From Arachnopeziza araneosa (lineage: Eukaryota > Ascomycota > Leotiomycetes > Helotiales > Arachnopezizaceae), in assembly GCA_003988855.1 (NCBI GenBank), contig QYAI01000005.1:310001-374000 (forward strand): a stretch of DNA of 64,000 nt, read 5' to 3'. Under the pieces are notes generated by a model. That model worked only from the letters and a program-made list of their open reading frames with translations, was not told where the DNA came from and did no database searches. Below, one piece after another: positions 45,097 through 55,891 of this stretch; position 1 is the first letter of the stretch; every line of letters starts with the position of its first letter. Position numbers and translations under genes: made by a program.

Positions 45097-46150
45097 AAAA
45101 CTACTTAATTAAGAGCAATAACCTTTGCTTAAATAGCATTCTAGGTAGCGTTCTTACTGTAGTCTAATAATTTTAGCGCTGCTTCTGTACATAGCAGAAA
45201 GCAAGGTCCCGCTTAAAAATGTAGGCACCCACTATAACAATGAACCGTAGCCGGAATTTTAGTTTCTGATCTAGGCAATTTCTATTTATGATATCATTTA
45301 GTTTCTTACGCGCTTTTATCGATTAACTTAAGTCGAGAGCTTTCGTTAGTTTCAAGCGAGTAGCGGTGTTCTGGATTTTCTTCCCCCATAATTCCCGCGA
45401 TTAGGCAAAATTGAATAACCAACGTGCTGGTTTCGTATTGATGTGCTTCATACCGAAACAGGCATTCTGAGCTGCAATTTTAGTGTTGCAAACGCAGGCT
45501 CGCACATAGCCACTTGGTATTCTTGCATATGTGCCTAAATAGACCCTCCTGAAGAGATTGAAGTCAACTCATCATGTGGTCACCCTATTGCAACTCAATC
45601 CGCTTCCGTAATGTGTCAATAGCAAAAATGCTTTTGCTCGGGCTAGAGGTCTAAGACTCTGAAGCCAGTCATCCTTTGAAAGGCTCAGGGTGTTTCGCAC
45701 TGGTCATCTATCAGTCACATTTATTCTGAATCTTGACGGCACGCTGCTAGGAACAGCTTCGTCAACAACCTACTCCTTGCGATTCCGCTCTTTAAGATTT
45801 GTTGCAACTAGGACCACGGGAGCATCTGATTCTGACCAGATTTTAATCCCCGGCACCTGCAGACTGTCTGAGTACGAGGGCACTTAGAACGAGTGGTTTA
45901 GAATTTACAATTCGAATCGCCCACAGCGACTTTTACAAGCCACATAGCTTGAATTTCAGGCCAGGGTGGATTATAACCCTGTCAAACCGTCAACATACCA
46001 AAAGGGAACGCGACAAGAATAGTTATCAACTAGATGTTGAGGCAAGACGGCACCAACCCCTTTAAAGCAGGCCCAAAGTTTTGAGGACGGCATCTCATAT
46101 CTCCAGTGTCCAGAGCATCTGTCCTGAATGCCTTCTCAACGATAATTGTC
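45097..46150. other. Intergenic between repeat island and protease gene
   Basis: Composition returns to normal by about 45200. No coding gene seen; the frame at 45690-45887 has no family features. Confidence 0.5.
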
Positions 46151-47698
46151 ATGTATCATTTGGCCGGGATATTCTGGATATGTATCCTCATATCGATCTA
46201 TCCTGTGTTGGCAACCGCTGCTCACGTGTACCAAGCCACATCTCGTGCTTTTGTACATACTGCTCCCAAACCCCAGGCATCTCTTTCATTCACGCAAATC
46301 TACAACCCAAGCTGGAAGCCTCGCAAGGTGTCGTCTACAGCAGTCTATGCTGAAGCATTCTTAAAACATAATAACCCGATGCCACCAGCCCTTCGAGCTG
46401 CTTGGAAAAATCTGATTCTAAATAATCATTTGGACTCGAGAAGTGGTCTTCTACCTCGTAGCAATGGTGAAGTTATCGATACTAGCAATGGGGAGTGAGT
46501 TAAGCCCAAGATATGAAGTAACTGAGCTGATACGGCATATGAATAGATTTGTTTTCCCTATGAAGATCGGAACACCCCAGCAAACTCTGAACCTTATATT
46601 TGATACTGGTTCTGGAGATTTTTGGGTTTGGTCTTGGTTGATGCCTCTCTACTTGCTCCAGGGCCGTAATTACTACAATGGAAGCAACTCATCGAGCGCT
46701 GCTCGATGGGAAGGGCAATCATTTGGAGCTAGCTATGGATCTGGTAGCACATATGGTATTGTTGTAAGTACATTTAGGCTGCACTTTATCTTTGGCCTAT
46801 TTCATCAAGACCAATATTGTGCACTAAGTAGTGCGTAATTCTTAGCTGATCCTCATGCTCATTTCTGTTCATCGTACCGGAAGTCATAGAATGCTAATTC
46901 TATGGATATTTAGTGGCAAGACACTGTATGGGTTGATAACATTGGGGTGGCAGGAAACCCCGTTGAATGTGTGCAAAATGTAGCAGACTTCTTTGCTAGC
47001 CTTCCGGGTGTGGATGGAATCTTGGGGCTTAGCAATGCCTACAATGATTCCGAAAAGCCCACGCCACAACAGACCTGGCTGGCATATGTCTTGCCAAACC
47101 TTGCTGGTCTGTCAACGTCTCTTGTACTATGAATTATGAGTAACTTATCCTTCTAGCCCCGATATTTACGGTGTCCCTGGTTCAGAATGGCGTTGGCACC
47201 ATTGATTTTGGGTTTATTGACACCTCAAAATATACTGGTAGCATTACCTACGCACCACTTACTATTATACCGGAAAGTGGAGGGGGCTTTTGGGCTTTTA
47301 ATTGGACTGGGTTTGCAATAGGTTCTCACACATTCAACCGTACAAATATACAAGTCATGACGGATACTGGAGGTAATGTTGTCCAACTGCCGCAGTCTAT
47401 AACATTGAAGTTCTACGCACAAGTAGCAGGTGCATACCAACAATCGGATGGATCCTGGTGTTTCCCGTGTGCCTCGAAGCTGCCAAATTTCACCTTTGGG
47501 GTGGGAAGTGCCAAAATCGTTGTTTCCGGCACACATCTGATATTCACAAATCTTGCCGACGGGATTAACTGCTATGGAGCCATCCAACCAACCCTAGAGA
47601 ACTCATATGTGTACTTGACTATTCCATTTCTAGAGGCTATATTTGTAGTCCATGATTATGGGGGCATGCGAATGGGTTTTGCAAATAGAGTTACATAA
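46151..47698 (+). CDS. Secreted pepsin-like aspartic protease (family A1)
   Basis: Acid endopeptidase. Exons 46151-46494, 46547-46763, 46914-47106 and 47157-47698 sum to 1296 nt, 431 residues. The ATG at 46151 starts a signal peptide (MYHLAGIFWICILISIYPVLATAA) and a propeptide of about 85 residues. The first catalytic motif is FDTGSGDFWVW, preceded by FPMKIGTPQQTLNLI; the flap region is SYGSGSTYGIV; the second motif is DTGGNVVQLPQ, with DTG kept but G-N in place of the usual small-residue pair. Two Cys (WCFPC) and the Cys in DGINCYGAI suggest a disulfide. The C-terminus RMGFANRVT is standard. All joins are GT-AG and in frame. Its divergent sequence and position next to the repeat island fit a fast-evolving accessory protease; inference. 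Confidence 0.9.
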
Positions 47699-48217
47699 GG
47701 TTGAGATCCGCAAAGGGAGACAGTTATATAAATAACATTCAGAGACACGAACTCCAAGATTACCTCGGGGTTTCTTAATTGATATCATATATCATTGATT
47801 GGAAGAATCGAATTAGAGGAGATTGTTCAGACTTAAATGTGGCCAAGAAAAGTCTGGAGCTGAATTAGGTATTTCTGTTCAATTTTTGAGGCCAAGGAAC
47901 AATATGCATCTATCTGTCTGTACCTGGCCTAGCAAGTACCCCACTATCAGCGATCTCGGACCCTAGCTTAGCTAAGGTAGGAGAGCGACCCTGACCAAAA
48001 AACTCAATTCCCGGATTATTTGAAGCGAAGCGACTTACCTTCGTCTCTGCAATACTCGAATATTCGCAGTCACAAAACAAGAGGTCATTCTCATCTTGTG
48101 TAGCAGATGATGGACAAATAACTGCCTTACTAATTACGCCAGCAGAATACCTTAGACATCCTCTACCTCAGCAGGCAATCGCGAGACTCTAAGAGGAATC
48201 ATTACCACTTTGCCGGT
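47699..48217. promoter_or_regulatory. Intergenic: protease 3' flank and AROM promoter
   Basis: No gene. I looked for the amino-acid starvation element TGACTCA and did not find a perfect copy. Confidence 0.4.
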
Positions 48218-51200
48218 ATGGGATCGACTATCGCTGAAGTTCCAGCTCGGATCGAGATTCTAGGCAAGGAAGATATTGTTATTGATTTTGACATCTGGCG
48301 GTCGTTCGTTGTTGAAGACATACTCTCTCATGTTCCCTCGTCAACATATGTACTTATCACCGATACGAATCTATCTCCTCTCTATGTCCCAATCTTCGAA
48401 CAAGCTTTCAATCAGCGCGTGGCGAGATCCGAGTCTTCCCCTAGGCTTCTTACTTACGAAATCCCACCTGGCGAGAGCTCAAAGAGCCGGGAAACCAAAG
48501 CTGAGATCGAAGATTGGATGCTCTCGGAGCAATGTACAAGAGATACGGTCATAATTGCACTTGGAGGAGGTGTCATTGGTGATATGATTGGGTATGTAGC
48601 GGCAACTTTTATGCGTGGTGTTCGATATATCCAGGTCCCAACGACACTACTCTCCATGGTTGACTCCTCTATCGGTGGAAAGACTGCGATTGATACACCC
48701 ATGGGCAAAAATCTCATTGGGGCATTTTGGCAACCCCAAAAAATCTACATCGACTTGAGATTTCTTGAGACACTCCCTGTTCGAGAATTCATCAATGGCA
48801 TGGCAGAAGTCATCAAGACGGCTGCTATATGGGATGAAGATGAATTCGCTGCTTTGGAGGGAAATGCTAGCGCAATTTTAACTACAATTCGTGCGAAGCC
48901 AACTACTCTCTCAAGTCGTCTCGATCCAATTCGCGACATCTTAAAGCGGATTGTGCTTGGGTCAGCTCGTATCAAAGCTAAAGTTGTGTCAGAAGATGAA
49001 AGAGAAGGAGGTCTGAGAAACCTTTTGAATTTTGGACACTCTATTGGCCACGCTTATGAAGCCATTCTTACGCCTCAAGTGCTACATGGAGAAGCAGTGG
49101 CAATTGGAATGGTCAAGGAGGCAGAATTAGCACGACACCTAGGTGTCTTGAAACCTAGCGCTGTTGCTCGTCTTACAAAGTGCATCTCAAGCTATGGACT
49201 ACCAACGACCTTACAAGATAAACGAATTCAAAATCTGACTGCTGGGAAAGAGTGCCACGTTGATCTTTTATTAAAGAAGATGGGCGTGGACAAAAAGAAT
49301 GAGGGGAAAAAGAAAAAGATTGTACTCCTCTCTGCTATTGGCAAGACACATGAGCTCAGAGCTTCTACTGTGGAAGACCGTGCAATTCAATTTGTTCTAT
49401 CTAAATCAGTAGCAGTATCTCCCGGTGTACCGAAGTCGCTGAAGGTCGAAGTGACGCCTCCTGGATCTAAAAGTATATCGAACAGAGCCCTCGTAATGGC
49501 AGCTTTAGGCACAGGGCCTTGTCGTATCAAAAATCTTCTTCACTCAGATGATACCGAGTTTATGCTCACAGCAATATCAAAGCTCGGCGGCGCTTCATAT
49601 TCTTGGGAAGAGACTGGCGAGATCCTCCTTGTTCGTGGAAGGGGAGGGGATCTGCGAGCGAGTCCGGCAGAGTTATACATTGGCAATGCCGGAACCGCGT
49701 CTCGCTTCTTGACCACTGTTGTTACATTGTGCAAACCTTCATCAGTCTCTTCGACTACTCTCACTGGGAATGCTCGTATGAAAGTCAGACCAATCGGGCC
49801 TCTGGTAGATTCTCTCAGGCTCAATGGTGTTAATATCACATATCTTGAGAAAGAGAACAGTCTTCCGCTGAGTGTACCCGCCTCTGGCGGGTTTTTAGGC
49901 GGCGAAATCGAACTTGCCGCTACTGTATCATCCCAATACGTCTCGTCCCTTCTGATGTGCGCCCCATATGCTAAAAACCCGGTCACTTTACGACTGATTG
50001 GAGGCAAACCAATCTCACAGCCCTATATCGACATGACAACTGCAATGATGGCCACATTTGGAATCAATGTTATTCGTTCGAAGACGGAAGAACATACATA
50101 CTATATTCCCCAGGGCGTGTATCGAAATCCGACTGAATATGTGGTAGAGAGTGATGCCAGCTCTGCAACATATCCCCTGGCAGTAGCAGCTATATCTGGG
50201 ACCACATGCACTATTCCTAATATCGGTTCGAAATCTTTACAAGGCGATGCACGGTTTGCCGTGGAAGTCCTGCAACCTATGGGTTGCACAGTGGTTCAGA
50301 CAGATTACTCTACGACGGTGACTGGACCGTCCTCGCCTGAATCGCTGAAATCAATTGATGAAGTTGACATGGAGCCCATGACAGATGCCTTTTTGACTGC
50401 GTCTGTGCTGGCGGCCGTGGCTAATGGCAGCACTCGAATTCGTGGGATCGCGAATCAGCGTGTTAAGGAATGCAATCGTATAACTGCTATGAAAGATCAG
50501 CTTGCGAAATTTGGTGTTACTTGTCGTGAGCTTGAAGACGGAATCGAGATTGATGGTATTCCTGCTAAAACGAGTACCAGTCCTCGCGATGGAGTTCATT
50601 GCTATGATGACCATCGTGTGGCAATGAGTTTTAGTGTCCTCTCAGTTGCTGTACCTAAGCCAGTACTGATTACAGAACGAGAATGTGTTGGAAAAACCTG
50701 GCCAGGATGGTGGGACGTCCTCTCTCTCTCTTTTGGTATTGGTTTGACGGGTCGAGAAGTGGAGTCTCAGAACAAAAAAGCCTCCCAGCCGTCTCTCCTC
50801 TCCGATGACTCTCTTTTTATAATCGGAATGCGTGGAGCCGGTAAGACCACAGCTGGAGGTTGGGCTGCGAGGATTCTCAACAGACCATACATAGACCTCG
50901 ATGCAGAACTCGAACGTACTGCTGGAGTAACAATTCCAGAATTGATCAAATCCAAGGGCTGGGAAAAATTCAGAGAAGCCGAACTTTCACTACTTAAGAG
51001 AGTGCTGTCTGAGAAGCCTAAAGGTTATGTATTTGCGTGTGGAGGGGGCATCGTGGAGATCCCCAAAGCACGGGAGCTTCTTGCGAATCATCACAAAGCT
51101 GGCGGGATTGTGCTTCTTGTTCACCGTGATACAGAGCAAGTCATGGAGTACCTTCAGATAGACAAGACTCGGCCTGCTTATGTGGAAGACATGATGGGTG

Positions 51201-52900
51201 TCTACTTGAGGCGCAAACCTTGGTTCCAAGAATGTAGCAATTTTCAATATCACAGCAAAAGTGGAGAAACTGGTGCCTTGTCTGTTGCCAAAGACGACTT
51301 TGCTAGGTTTCTTTCTCTGATATCTGGAGAGAGTAGTCATTTCGAAGAAATACGAAGAAAGCGACATTCTTTCTTCGTTTCCTTGACAATGCCCAATATA
51401 TCCGATGCCGCGGACTTGCTGCCTGTCATTGCGGTGGGTTCAGATGCTGTGGAAGTCCGCGTTGATCTCTTGCGGGACCCAGGTTCGGAGAGTGGCATTC
51501 CAGGCCTTGATTTTTTGAGTGTTCAGATAGCACATCTACGGTCGTTGGTGACGTTACCAGTCATCTTTACAATTCGAACTGTCGGCCAAGGTGGTCGATT
51601 CCCAGATCATGCTGTCAATGAGGCGCTGAAGCTATACAAGGCTGCTATCAGGATGGGAATTGAATATATTGACTTAGAGATAGCATTCCCAGAGGAGCTT
51701 TTACAAACCGTTGCCGAGTGCAGGGGATTCTCAAAAATTATCGCTTCACACCATGACCCAAACGGCCTGTTGTCGTGGAAAAATGGAGCTTGGATTCAAT
51801 ACTACAACAAGGCACTCCGATATGGCGACATCATTAAACTTGTGGGTTCCGCTACAAGTATCGAGGACAATTTCGAGCTCGCAAGATTCAAAGCAAACAT
51901 GGTTAGTGCCCACGACACTCCTATGATAGCTATCAACATGGGCCCTATAGGCAAGCTAAGTAGAATCTTGAACGGCTTTATGACACCAGTCTCGCATCCA
52001 GCACTACCGTTTAAAGCAGCTCCGGGCCAGCTCTCGGCCACCGAGATTCGTCAAGGGCTGTCATTACTGGGCGAAATCGAGTCTAAATCTTTTTATCTCT
52101 TCGGGAAACCTATATCGGCTTCTAGATCCCCCGCGCTTCATAATGAATTGTTTCGGCAGACTGGTCTTCCACACAAGTACTCACGTTTCGAGACCGATGA
52201 AGTGAGTGACATTGTTAGCCTTATTCGATCACCAGAATTTGGGGGAGCTTCTGTTACCATTCCACTGAAACTCGACATAATTCCCTTTCTGGACGATGTG
52301 ACAGATGCTGCCCGGCTGATCGGCGCGGTCAACACCATTGTCCCCAAAGCCACCGAGACAGGAAAGTCTCTAAGGCTGGTAGGAGAGAATACTGACTGGC
52401 TTGGAATGGCCCATTCGCTCATTTCCGCCTCATATACCACGGTTTCTTCTGGGGATCCGGGAAGTGCATTGGTGATTGGTGCTGGAGGGACAGCAAGAGC
52501 AGCTATCTACGCTCTTCACTCTCTTGCCCATAACCCAATCTACATTGTTTCTCGCACCCCATCTAAGCTTTCTACGATGATCTCATCATTCCCTGCAGAA
52601 TATAATATTATCCCATTGTTATCCGTGTCCGCCGTAGAGCAGATAAATCAAGTCCCTCGTGTGGCTATTGGAACAATACCAGCGGACAAACCCATTGAGC
52701 AAAAAATGCGCGAGATTCTGGCTTTTTTGCTCCGACATCCCAATGCCAATACAAAGGAACAAAGAACACTTCTAGAGATGGCATACAAACCAAGTCAAAC
52801 AGCACTGATGCAAATGGCCAAAGATGCAGGGTGGGTCGCTATTCCAGGTCTGGAAGTTCTCAGTGCTCAGGGCTGGTATCAAGTAGGTTTATTCAATTAA
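48218..52900 (+). CDS. ARO1: AROM pentafunctional polypeptide (shikimate pathway)
   Basis: Catalyses steps two to six of chorismate synthesis in the cytosol. A single 1560-residue frame without introns. Domains in order: 3-dehydroquinate synthase (1-390; GGGVIGDMIGYVAATFMRG, KTAIDTPMGKNLIG, and the metal-site region LNFGHSIGHAYE); EPSP synthase (400-860; SKSISNRALVMAALG, GNAGTASRF, NARMKVRPIG, DHRVAMSF); shikimate kinase (865-1050; P-loop GMRGAGKTT, DLDAELE, CGGGIVE); type I dehydroquinase (1060-1285; FTIRTVGQGGRF, SHHD, Schiff-base Lys in IIKLVGSATS); shikimate dehydrogenase (1290-1560; FGKPISASRSPALHNE, NTDWLGM, GAGGTARAAIYAL). Length and order match fungal AROM, and every key motif is present. 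The ATG at 48218 aligns with the usual start just before the EILGKEDI strand. Confidence 0.99.
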   Translation: MGSTIAEVPARIEILGKEDIVIDFDIWRSFVVEDILSHVPSSTYVLITDTNLSPLYVPIFEQAFNQRVARSESSPRLLTYEIPPGESSKSRETKAEIEDWMLSEQCTRDTVIIALGGGVIGDMIGYVAATFMRGVRYIQVPTTLLSMVDSSIGGKTAIDTPMGKNLIGAFWQPQKIYIDLRFLETLPVREFINGMAEVIKTAAIWDEDEFAALEGNASAILTTIRAKPTTLSSRLDPIRDILKRIVLGSARIKAKVVSEDEREGGLRNLLNFGHSIGHAYEAILTPQVLHGEAVAIGMVKEAELARHLGVLKPSAVARLTKCISSYGLPTTLQDKRIQNLTAGKECHVDLLLKKMGVDKKNEGKKKKIVLLSAIGKTHELRASTVEDRAIQFVLSKSVAVSPGVPKSLKVEVTPPGSKSISNRALVMAALGTGPCRIKNLLHSDDTEFMLTAISKLGGASYSWEETGEILLVRGRGGDLRASPAELYIGNAGTASRFLTTVVTLCKPSSVSSTTLTGNARMKVRPIGPLVDSLRLNGVNITYLEKENSLPLSVPASGGFLGGEIELAATVSSQYVSSLLMCAPYAKNPVTLRLIGGKPISQPYIDMTTAMMATFGINVIRSKTEEHTYYIPQGVYRNPTEYVVESDASSATYPLAVAAISGTTCTIPNIGSKSLQGDARFAVEVLQPMGCTVVQTDYSTTVTGPSSPESLKSIDEVDMEPMTDAFLTASVLAAVANGSTRIRGIANQRVKECNRITAMKDQLAKFGVTCRELEDGIEIDGIPAKTSTSPRDGVHCYDDHRVAMSFSVLSVAVPKPVLITERECVGKTWPGWWDVLSLSFGIGLTGREVESQNKKASQPSLLSDDSLFIIGMRGAGKTTAGGWAARILNRPYIDLDAELERTAGVTIPELIKSKGWEKFREAELSLLKRVLSEKPKGYVFACGGGIVEIPKARELLANHHKAGGIVLLVHRDTEQVMEYLQIDKTRPAYVEDMMGVYLRRKPWFQECSNFQYHSKSGETGALSVAKDDFARFLSLISGESSHFEEIRRKRHSFFVSLTMPNISDAADLLPVIAVGSDAVEVRVDLLRDPGSESGIPGLDFLSVQIAHLRSLVTLPVIFTIRTVGQGGRFPDHAVNEALKLYKAAIRMGIEYIDLEIAFPEELLQTVAECRGFSKIIASHHDPNGLLSWKNGAWIQYYNKALRYGDIIKLVGSATSIEDNFELARFKANMVSAHDTPMIAINMGPIGKLSRILNGFMTPVSHPALPFKAAPGQLSATEIRQGLSLLGEIESKSFYLFGKPISASRSPALHNELFRQTGLPHKYSRFETDEVSDIVSLIRSPEFGGASVTIPLKLDIIPFLDDVTDAARLIGAVNTIVPKATETGKSLRLVGENTDWLGMAHSLISASYTTVSSGDPGSALVIGAGGTARAAIYALHSLAHNPIYIVSRTPSKLSTMISSFPAEYNIIPLLSVSAVEQINQVPRVAIGTIPADKPIEQKMREILAFLLRHPNANTKEQRTLLEMAYKPSQTALMQMAKDAGWVAIPGLEVLSAQGWYQVGLFN

Positions 52901-53761
52901 TTGCATGTATCATTGAAATAACTTTTTAACAGTTTCAAAAATGGACGGGTATTAAACCGCTCGCTGAGGCCGCAAGAGCGGCCGTTATGCGTTAAGATCG
53001 CTTTAAAAACTTTCAGTGTCAATCTTATCCCCAAAAGTTAGAGATAGTTCACGTCACGCGATGTTAATAAATAGTTGCTCGAGGCAATCATCATAATCTA
53101 TTTTGGAGCAAGTATTGATACAATATATCTAAATATTACAACAGGAGTTTCTGCCCAAACCCAACCAATCTATCTTTTCCTTCTTTCCCACTGTATCGTT
53201 GCAGACGCCCAAACCTTCATACAGCCATCCTACATTATAAACATAAATCATTACAACGAAAAGTGACTCTCTAACTACAACATTCTAAATTGAGCATCAA
53301 GCCGCCTTTTAGAATAATGACACAAGCTGGAAGCTCCCTTCCATCAGGCAAATTAATAAAACCAAGAAAGCATAAACAGCCGTCACTAAATCGCTGATAA
53401 AACAGCGCTAACCACAAAATATTCTAATAATTTTTTTTGGAGAATGATGTGATCGCGCAACCCTGTGTCCTTCAGCCAATTTGAGTCGAACCGTTCCTCA
53501 TAGACAATCGAGTTATGGAAATTCAACTCGACCAAAATGGTGGTGTCAGAGTGTCACAGAATGCAGGGGTTTCTGTAGCCCAAATGACGTCAAAGTTACT
53601 TAGGAGCGACCCCGAGAAGACCGAGCCAATGGGCGTCGCCGTCTACAAATATGACGACTGCCAATTTATAAGTGGAATCTTGGCACAGTCGCCCGTTGTC
53701 CCTGCATGAAATAAGAGATTGAACAAGGACATCAATTATGTCGAAAGTGATGCCTTAAAAT
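52901..53761. other. Convergent intergenic between AROM and the C2H2 factor
   Basis: No gene convincingly present. A 64-codon frame at 53515-53709 lacks family features. Confidence 0.5.
52968..52983. other. Small GC-rich hairpin after AROM
   Basis: GGCCGC, loop AAGA, GCGGCC: a perfect 6-bp stem 67 bases after the AROM stop. Possibly a 3' UTR structure; no function claimed. Confidence 0.3.
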
Positions 53762-55891
53762 TCAATCGTGCGAACTACCTCCAGCTCGCCGCCGATTCCG
53801 AGACATGTCGATATGCTCAGGATGTACAACACGAAGATGGCGAGTGAGCGCGTCGTTTCTACTAAAAGTCTTCTCCTCAGTACAAAGCGGACAGTGGACT
53901 TTCTGCTTTCGGGCGTTGTGTATTGTATCTTCGTGGCGTGTCAAGTCGTAAGGCCGCGAGAAAATCGTGTTACATGGCTTTCCAGTCGATGGATTAATTC
54001 TCTCGCACTTTTATTATCATGTTAGTACAATTGCATTTAAAATTTGTGAACAGGATTTTTTTCTACGAACCTTGTGAGGACCTGCTTGCGAATTGCGTTG
54101 TGCCGCTGAGGTCATCCCGCCATCTTCCCCACCGCCGATCATCGTAGCCGAGTTCCTGTGCCCTTCACGTTTGTGTCGCTGTAACTTGGCTGGCGTATCA
54201 AATCGTAGAGTACAACCATGATACGTACATGTGTAAGTTCCGGTGTCTGCAGATACACCTGTAGGCTTCTTGATATCAGAAGACTCTGGCGCATACTCAC
54301 TACTACTCGATTCCATCGAGGTAAGAGTTGCGGGAAAATCCTCAGCCACGTTCGAGATATTGCTCGTTTGCCTGCGACTTTGCGGGACGAAAGGATATTG
54401 CTGAGGCATTTGGCGCACGCTTCCAGGAACAGCTGGAGGCACAAAATTAAATCCATTTTGATGCTGCTGAGAAGATGTTGAGTAAGCTGACGAGCTTTCA
54501 CGGCGCGTGGTCGCCATGCTAGCGTAACTTCGCTGCGATGCATTGTCATCCAGCTCCGCTGGTTCTTGAATGATTGTAGATCGTTGTCGGTAGGAAGATG
54601 AAGTGCGCTGCAGTGGCTGTGATGGGAACAACGGCGCACTTGCATCCTCTTCGTTCTCATGATATACGAGGTCAACATCTTTTGGAGATATCGTCTTTGG
54701 TGTTACGTGCTCGGGAGATGCTCTTTCCATTTGCTGCCGAAGAGCTCGCGCATCGCTCTCAGCCTTCCGCTGCTCTCGTAAATGGGCTGCAGTGCCAAAT
54801 CTCATATTCGATGATTGACCCCCAAAATTATTGCTCGACGGTGCAAGCGGTGAACCCTGCCGAAAAGGTGAGCGGTCCCTTGATGGTATTGTCAAGGGAA
54901 TTTGGGCATTCGACGCGCTAAGGTGCTGGCTATTAGCAGCTTGAAGCCTTTGGGTGAAAACGTCGTTCTGAGGAGAGAGGGCTACCATCGGAGCAGGATT
55001 CGAAGTTGTTGGCGCGGAAGTAATTTGAAAGTTGGGACTGTAGAGTTCATCTGCGTAGACATCCGTCATTGTTCTATCGAGTTTAGGCATGGTGTTTCTG
55101 TAGGCTTGATTATCGCCGATGTGTAAGTATTCAGTCAACCACGGGTCGAATATCGAAGTCTCACCATGCTTTTGCTTTTCCTCTTCGTATAACGGTGGCG
55201 TAGAAGGTGAGTCACGGCTCGCCACAGATGCAATGGACGGTCTTCCCGAGTGGTTGAATTCTGGGGCAGGCATCAGTTCCGCGTCGCCCGTCTGTTTTGG
55301 AATGCCATCGTGGCCCATTGCGAAAGCCAAGCTCGAGTTATTGTGATAAAAGTTTGAGTAGTGTGGCGTCAGAAAGTGCTCCTGTGACGGTGTATGGGCT
55401 GGAGTCAAAGGTTTCGATGATGTAGGTTGGAAATCATGGAAATCATGATAGATGTCCCCGACGACTTGAGGATTCGATGTGTTAGCGGTGAAGGGCGAGG
55501 AAGGGCCAGCAGAGCCTAAGGATGAGAGAGAAGACTCGCGGTGGTGTGCTCTGGTCGTAGATCTGGGAGTGAGTTGACCGTTCTCGAGCCAACTGGTATT
55601 CGATTGCTCAGGCTGCATCAGCGGCTGTGATTGTGTCAAGTCGAGTGTTTGTTGTGGTGGAAACTCGAACAATGGCTGATCGTTGGCAAACGAGTAAACG
55701 TGTCGGTATTGTGGTTGAGGAGTCGAGAGTGTAGGTTTCGTGGCTGAGGATGTTTGCCAGCGGCGATCTTGGAGAGTAGGTATGATGATATTGCTGTCGA
55801 TGGCACTATGATGTGAGGGTTGGAGGAATTGAGGCTGGTGTTGTTGATAATGATGTTGACGTGATGGTCGATTTGGAAGTGAGGCTAACAT
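53762..55891 (-). CDS. C2H2 zinc-finger transcription factor (Rpn4-like finger arrangement)
   Basis: Exons 55891-54071 and 54007-53762, joined over a 63-nt intron with an ACTAAC branch site, give 688 residues. The first 560 residues are low complexity, rich in Ser, Gln, Pro and His, typical of activation regions. Three zinc-binding units cluster at the C-terminus: YTCTYHGCTLRFDTPAKLQRHKREGH; then CERINPSTGKPC followed by FSRPYDLTRHEDTIH; then VHCPLCTEEKTFSRNDALTRHLRVVH. The pair with SRPYDLxRH and an extended last finger recalls Rpn4, the proteasome-gene activator, which I offer as a resemblance only. The intron falls right before the first Cys of the second finger. Start is the ATG at 55891; the frame upstream begins only at a GTG. 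It converges with AROM. Confidence 0.85.

Noticed and set aside
53515..53709. 64-codon plus-strand frame in the AROM downstream region
   Set aside because: An ATG is present, but there is no domain or signal peptide, and it lies in a convergent 3' region.
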